From positions 1 through 10,831 of the forward strand of contig CAMBRJ010000054.1 in NCBI GenBank assembly GCA_945870175.1: a DNA stretch of 10,831 nt. Reading direction: 5' to 3'. The DNA comes from Gemmatimonas phototrophica (GTDB lineage Bacteria > Gemmatimonadota > Gemmatimonadetes > Gemmatimonadales > Gemmatimonadaceae). The position numbers and the translations under genes are program-made. Position 1 is the stretch's first letter. Every line of letters begins with the position of its first letter. The notes under the pieces are model-generated. The model did no database searches. It saw only the letters and a list, made by a program, of their open reading frames with translations, and had not been told where the DNA came from. Below, one piece after another: positions 4,956 through 10,831 of the stretch.

Positions 4956-6571
4956 CAGACCATCTCCTGCGCCTTACGCGCCTTGGCCAGCTTGGCCAGA
5001 TGACGCTTGTAGTGATCACGGAACTCGGGATGATCCTGCGGTACGTCTTCCCACACCCCGCTCGCGAAGCCGGTGCCCACGCCCTCGAAAAACGCCGTCA
5101 TGGTATCGAAGCGCGCCTTGTTGCCAAGCGCCGCGTTCACCACGGTCGCCAGTGAACCGGCCCCGGCCGGCCCCATCAGCGGGCGCGCCGAGATCAGGTT
5201 GGTGAAGTACAGCGACGGGATCGACATTTCCTTTGCCTTCTGTACCACCGGCGTGGTGCCGATCGCGAGGTCGGGCGTGAACTCGTGCAACGCCGCGAGG
5301 TCCTGTTCCAGCGACGCGCGATACTGCACGTGAATGCCACGCGCCGCGAGCCATTCGCGGTCCACTTCGCTGTACGGCGTGCGCGGGCACGCCGTGCCCA
5401 CATAGCGCACATCGGCGCCACTTTCCACCAGCAGTCGCGCCACCAGCAGCTCCGAGCCTTCGTAGCCGGACATCGTGATGCGTCCCGTGATCGGCATCTT
5501 GGCCAGCGCGCCCTTGATCATCGGCAAGAACTTGTTCTTGGCGGCGTCAATGTGATCGCGCGACACGCCCGCCATTTGACCAATGGATTCAAGCCAGCTT
5601 TCGGTGCCGTCGTAGCCCACCGGAGCCGAGCCCACGATGGGGCGGCCCGCCGCCGTGAATTCGCGGTACGACGCCGTGTAGAACGGATGAATCGCCGCCA
5701 CGCCCACGCAGTCGAGTGCCGCGTACAGCTCGCGCCACTCGCGGGTGGGGACCACGGGGCCAGCGGCCAATCCCATCGGCTCGAGCATCATGGCGATACC
5801 GATGGGGTCGACGGGGAACATCTCACCGACCAACGTGACGGTGGGCTTCTCGCTCACGCCACCGCGCGGGGCGGCCACCGGACCAAGCTCGGCCTCGGTG
5901 CGCGCATAGCGCAGCATCGCACCGGCCAGCACGTCCTTCGCTTCGGCGTGCGTCGGCACACCAAAGCCCGGCACGTCGATGCCGATGATGCGCACGCCGT
6001 TGATTTCCTTGGGCAGCAACTGCAGCGGCACGCCCGATGCCGTCGGCACACACAGATTGGTGATCACAATGGCGTCATACAGCGCCGGATCGGCCATCTT
6101 GAACACCGCATCGCGAATGTCCTCGAAGAGCTGTCCGGTGACGAGGCTCTCGGAGTTGAACGGCACGTAGCCCACCGTGCGTCGCGCCCCGTAGAAGTGC
6201 GACGTGAACGTGAGACCATACACGCAGCACGCGGAGCCTGACAGAATCGTGGCCGTGCGGCGCATGCGCAGTCCGACGCGCAACGAACCGAACGCGGGGC
6301 ACATGCTCTGCGGCTGATCGTGCGGTCCCTTCGGATAGTCAGCGGCGTAGCGATCGAGGGTCTCACTCTTTCCCGCGGCTTTCGCCGCGGCGAGCATTTC
6401 GTCGGCGCCCGCGTGACAGCCAAGTCCGTCGGCGGCCGTGGCGGCGGTGTTGATCGCACTGCCGTCGAGGACGGGCAACGTGCGTGAGGAAGGCTGGTCG
6501 GCATCGTTCGCCGTAGGCGTACGGCCCGCGTCGTCGTACACGACTTCACCGCTGTTGATGTCGCTGTTCAT
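4955..6571 (-). CDS. bchY: Chlorophyllide a reductase subunit Y
   Basis: A 538-residue NifD/BchN-like subunit that, with BchZ, forms the catalytic component receiving electrons from BchX. Candidate cluster ligands are Cys91 (SMCPAFG), Cys115 or Cys116 (GSACCVYGL) and Cys174 (NLCVPTASG), matching the three-Cys set known for BchY. The first 80 or so residues are low-complexity and Ala-, Asp- and Thr-rich, somewhat longer than in many homologues. The frame stays open to 6802 but overlaps bchX there and has no family similarity, so the ATG at 6571, 13 bases after the bchX stop, is used. Its Shine-Dalgarno is weak. The end overlaps bchZ by one base. Confidence 0.96.
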   Translation of the reverse strand: MNSDINSGEVVYDDAGRTPTANDADQPSSRTLPVLDGSAINTAATAADGLGCHAGADEMLAAAKAAGKSETLDRYAADYPKGPHDQPQSMCPAFGSLRVGLRMRRTATILSGSACCVYGLTFTSHFYGARRTVGYVPFNSESLVTGQLFEDIRDAVFKMADPALYDAIVITNLCVPTASGVPLQLLPKEINGVRIIGIDVPGFGVPTHAEAKDVLAGAMLRYARTEAELGPVAAPRGGVSEKPTVTLVGEMFPVDPIGIAMMLEPMGLAAGPVVPTREWRELYAALDCVGVAAIHPFYTASYREFTAAGRPIVGSAPVGYDGTESWLESIGQMAGVSRDHIDAAKNKFLPMIKGALAKMPITGRITMSGYEGSELLVARLLVESGADVRYVGTACPRTPYSEVDREWLAARGIHVQYRASLEQDLAALHEFTPDLAIGTTPVVQKAKEMSIPSLYFTNLISARPLMGPAGAGSLATVVNAALGNKARFDTMTAFFEGVGTGFASGVWEDVPQDHPEFRDHYKRHLAKLAKARKAQEMV

Positions 6572-6584
6572 GTCGGTCTCGGGA

Positions 6585-7601
6585 TCAAACGGTGTCGTAC
6601 ACGACTTCGAGCGACGGTTTGGTGACGTCTTCGCGACCCACGAGGTCGAACATCGTGGCCGGCTCGAGCACCACGTTGCCACCGACCTGGCTGGCCGCGA
6701 ACAGGCCGAGCAGCTCGTCCTGCGTAAGCGGCTTCGGGCGCACGGGCGGTGCGTCGGCGACGGCCTGCGCGAGTTCACCGAACAACGGGCCCCACTCACC
6801 ACCGGGGAAGCCGATGATCTCGTAGTTCGCGCTCTTCTTGCGGATGTCGTCGTTGGCGGGAACCTTCGCCAAAATCGGGATGCCCGCTTTGGCGGCGAAC
6901 GCTTCGGCTTCGCCGGTGCCGTCGTCCTTGTTGATCAGGATGCCGGCCACGCCCACATTGCCACCGAGTTTGCGGAAGTACTCCACCGCCGAGCAGACGT
7001 TGTTGGCCACGTACAACGACTGTAGGTCGTTCGATCCGACGACGATCACCTTCTGGCACATGTCGCGCGCGATCGGCAATCCGAAGCCACCGCACACCAC
7101 GTCGCCGAGGAAGTCGAGCAGCACGAAGTCGAAGCCCCATTCGTGGAAGCCAAGCTTCTCGAGGATTTCGAAACCATGAATGATGCCGCGTCCGCCGCAG
7201 CCACGTCCCACTTCGGGGCCGCCGAGTTCCATGGCAAACACGCCGTCGCGCTTAAAGCAGACGTCGCTGATGGACACCTGCTGGCCGGCGAGTTTGAGCC
7301 GCGACGACACTTCGATGATCGTAGGGCAGGCGCGTCCGCCGAAGAGCAACGACGTCGTGTCGCTCTTGGGGTCACAGCCGATGAGCAGCACCTTCTTACC
7401 CTGCTGCGCCATCATATAGGAAAGATTGGCCAACGAGAAGCTCTTGCCGATGCCTCCCTTGCCGTAGATCGCGATGATCTGCGTCTCTTTCGTGACCGGA
7501 CCGGTGTGCACCGCATCGGGCGCAGTCGCGGCTTCATCGCGCATGCTCGAGTGCAACTGATGCAGGGCGCCGTTGGCGGAGTTGGTACCGTTTTCACTCA
7601 T
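6585..7601 (-). CDS. bchX: Chlorophyllide a reductase iron protein, subunit X
   Basis: A 338-residue NifH/BchL-type ATPase that delivers electrons to BchYZ. It shows the P-loop YGKGGIGKS at residues 46-54, the CDPKSDTT switch segment at 76-83, and the two cluster ligands Cys135 (GRGCGGRG) and Cys170 (DVVCGGFG), spaced 35 residues apart as in NifH and BchL; two such subunits bridge one 4Fe-4S cluster. The ATG at 7601 forms an ATGA overlap with the bchC stop and gives the family's N-terminal length; the upstream open extension to 7772 lies inside bchC and is rejected. Downstream, bchY begins after 13 bases. No unusual residues seen. Confidence 0.97.
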   Translation of the reverse strand: MSENGTNSANGALHQLHSSMRDEAATAPDAVHTGPVTKETQIIAIYGKGGIGKSFSLANLSYMMAQQGKKVLLIGCDPKSDTTSLLFGGRACPTIIEVSSRLKLAGQQVSISDVCFKRDGVFAMELGGPEVGRGCGGRGIIHGFEILEKLGFHEWGFDFVLLDFLGDVVCGGFGLPIARDMCQKVIVVGSNDLQSLYVANNVCSAVEYFRKLGGNVGVAGILINKDDGTGEAEAFAAKAGIPILAKVPANDDIRKKSANYEIIGFPGGEWGPLFGELAQAVADAPPVRPKPLTQDELLGLFAASQVGGNVVLEPATMFDLVGREDVTKPSLEVVYDTV

Positions 7602-8566
7602 GCAACCGTTCTCCAGTCGAGGATCATCTTGACACAGTGAGGATCGCCGAACGCCGTGGTGTAGGCGTCCGCCGCACGGGATACTGCTTCGCGGTGCGTG
7701 ATCAACCCGTCGAGCGCGAGCGCTCCCGAGTTGGCCAGCGCCGCGATCGTTTGGAGGTCGGACTCCTTCCACTGCGCGGCGATGCGAAAACGGGCCTGTC
7801 GCATGAACGCGGGCGGAAAGGTGAAACTCACGGGCTCACTGTAGAAACCCGCCAAGCAGATCTCACCGCCGGGGGCCATGCGGGCCACCAGCGTGTCGAT
7901 CAAACCGTTGGCCCCGCTCACTTCGCAGATCGTGCGATAGTCGCGGCGGGTGTCGGCGTCTGGGTGGATGACGTCGTAGCCGCGCGCGCCAGCCATGCGC
8001 ACCGGGTTGATCTCCCACACGGTCGGCCGTTTGCCGCCGTACAGCACCACCAGGCGCGCGATGAGCCGACCCAGTGCCCCGTGGCCGACGATCAGCTCCG
8101 GCAACAGCTCCGGCACGTCGCGCGGCGACCCGCCGGGGGCCACGGCACAGAGGGCGTTGTGGGCCGTGGCGGCCAGCGCAAACAGGGCGCCGTTCTCTCC
8201 GAGTGCGGGGTCGAGCCCCACGGTCTTGGTGCCGGGGACCACCACCAAGGAGGCCTGCCCACCAAAGAGGCCGCGCGCGTCGGTGAATCCGCGAGAGCCG
8301 GCGATGTAAACCAGGTCGCCGACGGTGCGACCGGACGCGGGACCCGCCTCGACGATCTCTCCGACGCCTTCATACCCGGGCACGAGGGGATAGCCGAGCC
8401 CAGGGAAGGGAGGCATCGTGCCGGTCCAGAGCATGCGCTCGGTGCCCGTACTAATGCCAGACCAGCGCATCGCCACCAGCACATCGGCGTCAGTGGCGGG
8501 GACGAGGGTGAGCTCGCGGACGGAAAGCTGCTGGGGCTGTTCGAAAACGACGGCGGTGGTCTTCAC
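7598..8566 (-). CDS. bchC: 3-hydroxyethyl bacteriochlorophyllide a dehydrogenase
   Basis: A 322-residue medium-chain dehydrogenase-type enzyme that oxidises the 3-(1-hydroxyethyl) group to the 3-acetyl group of bacteriochlorophyllide a. Visible are the BchC signature WSGISTGTERMLW near residues 35-47, GYEGVGEIV at 64-72 and the nucleotide-binding GHGALG at 161-166. Homologues start a few residues before TAVVFE, which supports the GTG at 8566; the frame is open upstream, with an ATG at 8605 and a TTG at 8653, but those would place coding sequence over the operator-like repeats. No Shine-Dalgarno precedes the GTG. It is first in the bchCXYZ run and overlaps bchX by 4 bases. The enzyme is well supported; the start is less so. 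Confidence 0.93.
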   Translation of the reverse strand: MKTTAVVFEQPQQLSVRELTLVPATDADVLVAMRWSGISTGTERMLWTGTMPPFPGLGYPLVPGYEGVGEIVEAGPASGRTVGDLVYIAGSRGFTDARGLFGGQASLVVVPGTKTVGLDPALGENGALFALAATAHNALCAVAPGGSPRDVPELLPELIVGHGALGRLIARLVVLYGGKRPTVWEINPVRMAGARGYDVIHPDADTRRDYRTICEVSGANGLIDTLVARMAPGGEICLAGFYSEPVSFTFPPAFMRQARFRIAAQWKESDLQTIAALANSGALALDGLITHREAVSRAADAYTTAFGDPHCVKMILDWRTVA

Positions 8567-8570
8567 GAGG

Positions 8571-8588
8571 TGTAACGTGTTGTTGACA
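8571..8588. promoter_or_regulatory. CrtJ/PpsR-like operator upstream of bchC
   Basis: TGT (8571-8573) and ACA (8586-8588) with exactly 12 bases between, in the crtF-bchC spacer and ending 4 bases before the chosen bchC GTG. A repressor bound here would cover the likely transcription start. The bchC promoter is a known CrtJ target in Rhodobacter. The 105-base spacer shows no gene of its own. Confidence 0.5.
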
Positions 8589-8604
8589 CCCAAGACTGTC
8601 AACA
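8581..8604. repeat. Perfect inverted repeat upstream of bchC
   Basis: TGTTGACA (8581-8588) and TGTCAACA (8597-8604) are exact inverted copies separated by 8 bases. The right arm read on the minus strand contains TTGACA, a consensus -35 hexamer, so the element may be part of the bchC promoter, an operator for a dimeric regulator, or both. The left arm shares its ACA half-site with the TGT-N12-ACA site. A matching -10 is poor (CACGTT, 17 bases on). Confidence 0.55.
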
Positions 8605-8671
8605 TTGGATGACTGGATTTGTCGGGATTGGTGCTGAAGCGCACCAGCGCCAACGGAACGGCTTGCCGCCG

Positions 8672-9907
8672 TCAGGCTTCGGCGACGATCAGGCCGGTCT
8701 GAATCGGAAAGCGCGTGGAGACTTCGCGGCTGCGGCGGAAGCCGGCCGCCTGCAGCATCTGGTGCAGCTCGGAGGCTCGCCGCGCTCGGCCTTTCCCCAT
8801 CGCCATCAGGTAGAACGAGAAGTACGCGTCACCGACGGTTTCCGCGCCACGGACGCCTGCCATCGCTTCCGCGATCAAGAGGACACCGCCGCTCGGCAGG
8901 GCGGCCCGGACCCGCTTCAGCAGGCGCAGCACGGACTCGTCGTCGTGGTCGAGCAGCACGCGCACCAGTGAAATCACGTCGGCGCCGGTGGGGAGGGCAT
9001 CGGCGTGGAAATTGCCCCCGTGGCAGGCTACGCGATCGGCGAAACCGGCCTGACCGAGGCGCACTTTCGCGCGGGCGGCGACGGCCGGCAAGTCGAACAG
9101 ACGGAGCTGCAGACGGGGGTGTCGGTGTCCCACGAGTGACAGGAACACGCCCTCCCCACCGCCGACGTCGAGCAGGCAGGTATGCTTCGACAGGTCGTAG
9201 GCGTCGAGTACGTCGTGCGCGACGGGCGGGAGCGTATCGGCCATGATTTCCGAGTACGCCGCGACGCGGGCGTCGTCGATTTGCTGCGGCCGCGGCGCGT
9301 CGGCGTACGACCAGTAGCGGGAGAGCTCGGTGCGGAAATCGGCGCCCTGACGGAGCAGCGCCACGGGATCGCTGAGGTCCTGATAGGCCATCCGGTGATG
9401 CCGAATCAGGGCGAGCACCCCGGTGTTGCTGACGAGCGGGGCCCCCAACGCGCCAAGGGCGTAGCGCTCGTGGCGACGCTTCATCATGAGGCGGAGCGAG
9501 ACCGCCGCGTTGAGCAGCCGCTCCGTGCTGGCCCGAGACAGGTTGGTGTGCTCGGCAATCTCGTCCAGCGTACGCGCGCCGCCGGCGAGGTACTCGAACA
9601 GGTTGAGTTCGACGCAGGCGAGCAGGGTTTGGGTGTACACAAACCCCGACACGAGATCAAACAGCGCCCGGGATCTCCGCATGGTGACCGCTCGCGTGAG
9701 CGGGAACCGCGCGCTCCATCGCTGAAACGGTTCGGTGGCAACGAGCGCGTTCCACCGATCACGGATGCGCTCGTGCCAGGCGGACGGCTGCGCGATGGCC
9801 GCCGCGCCAAGTGCAGGGGCGGGCTGGGCGGCGTTTGGGGTTTTGGCGCGCTCAGTCGCCGCGGCCGGGACCTGGGGGGCCGTCAGGGCATGCTCGGGAG
9901 GGATCAC
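8672..9907 (-). CDS. crtF: Demethylspheroidene-type carotenoid O-methyltransferase
   Basis: A 411-residue SAM-dependent methyltransferase that methylates the tertiary hydroxyl of acyclic carotenoids in the spheroidene/spirilloxanthin pathway. The N-terminal winged-helix dimerisation region has the CrtF segment RSRALFDLVSGFVYTQ (about residues 78-93); the SAM site is LLDVGGGEG at 245-253, followed by an acidic RLFDLPAV loop. The start is taken as GTG at 9907, the only in-frame start near the family length; the next in-frame Met is residue 76, inside the conserved region. The first 40 residues are Ala- and Pro-rich and may be disordered. No clear Shine-Dalgarno is seen. It lies upstream of bchC in the same direction, as in the Rhodobacter crtEF-bchCXYZ arrangement, with 105 bases between. 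Confidence 0.94.
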   Translation of the reverse strand: MIPPEHALTAPQVPAAATERAKTPNAAQPAPALGAAAIAQPSAWHERIRDRWNALVATEPFQRWSARFPLTRAVTMRRSRALFDLVSGFVYTQTLLACVELNLFEYLAGGARTLDEIAEHTNLSRASTERLLNAAVSLRLMMKRRHERYALGALGAPLVSNTGVLALIRHHRMAYQDLSDPVALLRQGADFRTELSRYWSYADAPRPQQIDDARVAAYSEIMADTLPPVAHDVLDAYDLSKHTCLLDVGGGEGVFLSLVGHRHPRLQLRLFDLPAVAARAKVRLGQAGFADRVACHGGNFHADALPTGADVISLVRVLLDHDDESVLRLLKRVRAALPSGGVLLIAEAMAGVRGAETVGDAYFSFYLMAMGKGRARRASELHQMLQAAGFRRSREVSTRFPIQTGLIVAEA

Positions 9908-9912
9908 GGCCG

Positions 9913-9941
9913 ACGATAAGCAGAGGAAACGGGAGTGTCAA
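9913..9941 (-). promoter_or_regulatory. Candidate sigma-70-type promoter for crtF
   Basis: On the minus strand, a perfect -35 hexamer TTGACA (9941-9936) is followed after 17 bases by TATCGT (9918-9913), a 4-of-6 match to the -10 consensus. Transcription would start near 9906, at or beside the chosen GTG start codon, which with the missing Shine-Dalgarno suggests a leaderless message. This is inferred from pattern only. Confidence 0.45.
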
Positions 9942-9953
9942 GAAAAGTGTACA
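9936..9953. promoter_or_regulatory. CrtJ/PpsR-like operator between crtF and bchI
   Basis: TGT (9936-9938), 12 bases, ACA (9951-9953). It overlaps the -35 hexamer of the candidate crtF promoter and contains the 8-base palindrome GTGTACAC (9947-9954). It could control both divergent genes. The rest of the 148-base spacer (9908-10055) shows no gene; no clear rightward promoter for bchI was recognised. Confidence 0.5.
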
Positions 9954-10055
9954 CATTAAGACGTAAACCTCTTGCGACCATGACGCCCTGATTCTAACGT
10001 CGTCAGCGGTGGATTGGCCACGACGAGGCCACCGCACGAACCTCTGTGAGCCCGC

Positions 10056-10831
10056 ATGCGACCAGTTTTTCCGTTCAGCGCTATCGTAGGCCAGGATGAA
10101 ATGAAACTGGCGCTGTTGCTGGTGGCCGTCGATCCCTCGATCGGTGGGGTCATGGTCTTTGGCGACCGCGGCACCGGAAAGTCCACGGCCGTGCGCGCGC
10201 TGGCTGGGCTCTTGCCCCCCATGAAGGTGGTGGCGGGGTGTCGCTATGGGTGTGACCCGCAGGCCAACGGCGCGCGCTGCGACGAGTGTCGCGCCCGCGC
10301 CGAGGCCGGTGGGCACGCCAAATCGGTGTTGGCGCCCGTGCCCGTCGTCGATCTCCCGCTGGGCGCGACCGAAGACCGCGTGGTCGGGGCCCTCGACCTC
10401 GAGAAGGCGCTGACGACGGGCGAAAAGGCCTTCGAGCCCGGCCTGCTGGCCCGCGCCCATCGCGGCTTCCTGTATGTCGACGAAGTGAACCTGCTGGAGG
10501 ATCATCTCGTCGACCTGCTCCTCGACGCGGCCGCCACCGGCGAGAACGTGGTCGAGCGTGAAGGCGTGAGCATTCGCCATCCCGCGCGCTTCGTGCTGAT
10601 CGGCAGCGGCAATCCCGAAGAAGGCGAACTCCGGCCCCAGCTGCTCGACCGCTTCGGTCTCGCGGTCGACGTGCGCACGCCCACGGTCATCGCGACGCGC
10701 ATCGACGTGATCAAGCGCCGCGACGCGTTCGACCGCGATCCGGTGGCGTTCATGACGCACTGGCACAAAGCTGATGCGAAAGTGCGCCGCCATCTCGAGA
10801 AGGCGCGCACGCGCCTCGATACGCTGGTCGT
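10056..10831 (+). CDS. bchI: Mg-chelatase ATPase subunit I (partial, runs off right edge)
   Basis: The first 258 codons of the AAA+ motor subunit that drives Mg2+ insertion into protoporphyrin IX with BchD and BchH. Visible in order: FPFSAIVGQDEMKLAL start, Walker A GDRGTGKST (residues 36-44), a Cys cluster at 62, 66, 75 and 78 typical of BchI, the VDLPLGATEDRVVG segment (98-111), Walker B LYVDEVNLL (139-147), the sensor-1 region GSGNPEEGELRPQLLDRFG, and the start of the helical lid. The ATG at 10056 gives the normal N-terminus; its Shine-Dalgarno is weak. About 75-100 C-terminal residues are outside the window, where bchD commonly follows. It is transcribed divergently from crtF. Confidence 0.97.
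   Translation, partial: MRPVFPFSAIVGQDEMKLALLLVAVDPSIGGVMVFGDRGTGKSTAVRALAGLLPPMKVVAGCRYGCDPQANGARCDECRARAEAGGHAKSVLAPVPVVDLPLGATEDRVVGALDLEKALTTGEKAFEPGLLARAHRGFLYVDEVNLLEDHLVDLLLDAAATGENVVEREGVSIRHPARFVLIGSGNPEEGELRPQLLDRFGLAVDVRTPTVIATRIDVIKRRDAFDRDPVAFMTHWHKADAKVRRHLEKARTRLDTLV

Noticed and set aside
5285..6241. Plus-strand open frame of 318 codons opposite bchY
   Set aside because: Antisense shadow of bchY with biased composition and no domain.
6572..6802. Upstream extension of bchY into bchX
   Set aside because: It is out-of-frame reading of bchX. The ATG at 6571, just after the bchX stop, fits the operon.
7637..8575. Plus-strand open frame of 312 codons opposite bchC
   Set aside because: Antisense shadow of bchC with no recognisable motifs.
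9852..10793. Minus-strand open frame of 313 codons opposite bchI
   Set aside because: It covers the bchI coding region and the divergent spacer; the plus strand encodes clear AAA+ motifs.

Overview
The window is a GC-rich piece of a photosynthesis gene cluster from an anoxygenic phototroph that makes bacteriochlorophyll a, uses a type-2 (purple-bacterial, quinone-type) reaction centre and makes methoxylated carotenoids. Supporting genes are pufL, pufM, pufB and pufA (reaction centre and core antenna), bchCXYZ (late bacteriochlorophyll steps), bchI (Mg-chelatase), bchO and crtF. The order crtF-bchCXYZ followed by puf is that of Proteobacteria and of Gemmatimonadota, which acquired such a cluster by transfer. 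Two LH1 alpha-type genes beside one beta gene, and some reaction-centre substitutions, make a Gemmatimonas-type host plausible. The phylum cannot be proved from this window.

Layout, right to left. bchI (+) runs off the right edge. A 148-base divergent spacer separates it from crtF (-). After another short spacer comes the compact minus-strand operon bchC-bchX-bchY-bchZ, with overlaps or gaps of at most 13 bases. bchO (+) lies convergent with bchZ, and a strong hairpin sits between them. A 183-base divergent spacer separates bchO from the minus-strand puf operon: pufB, a first pufA-like gene, a second pufA, an intercistronic stem-loop, pufL, a chimeric gene, and the first 15 codons of pufM at the left edge. 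All three regulatory spacers contain a TGT-N12-ACA sequence, the pattern bound by the CrtJ/PpsR repressor family.

The main surprise is in the puf operon. Between pufL and the left-edge pufM start lies an intact 254-codon frame made of the first 158 residues of PufM joined in frame to the last 96 residues of PufL. It comes from a 779-base tandem duplication whose crossover joined pufM to pufL. The two copies of the pufL tail differ at 11 bases, all third codon positions and all silent, so the protein tails are identical. The chimera keeps its start, ribosome binding site and stop, but it lacks the histidines that bind the special-pair and accessory bacteriochlorophylls. Its membrane topology should also differ from that of L and M. 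It may be a novel small reaction-centre-like protein, a recent non-functional by-product, or an assembly join of two strains.

The other genes form one pathway. BchI energises Mg insertion. BchXYZ reduces ring B of chlorophyllide a. BchC oxidises the 3-hydroxyethyl group to 3-acetyl. CrtF methylates the carotenoid. PufB, PufA and PufL/M hold the resulting pigments in the membrane.
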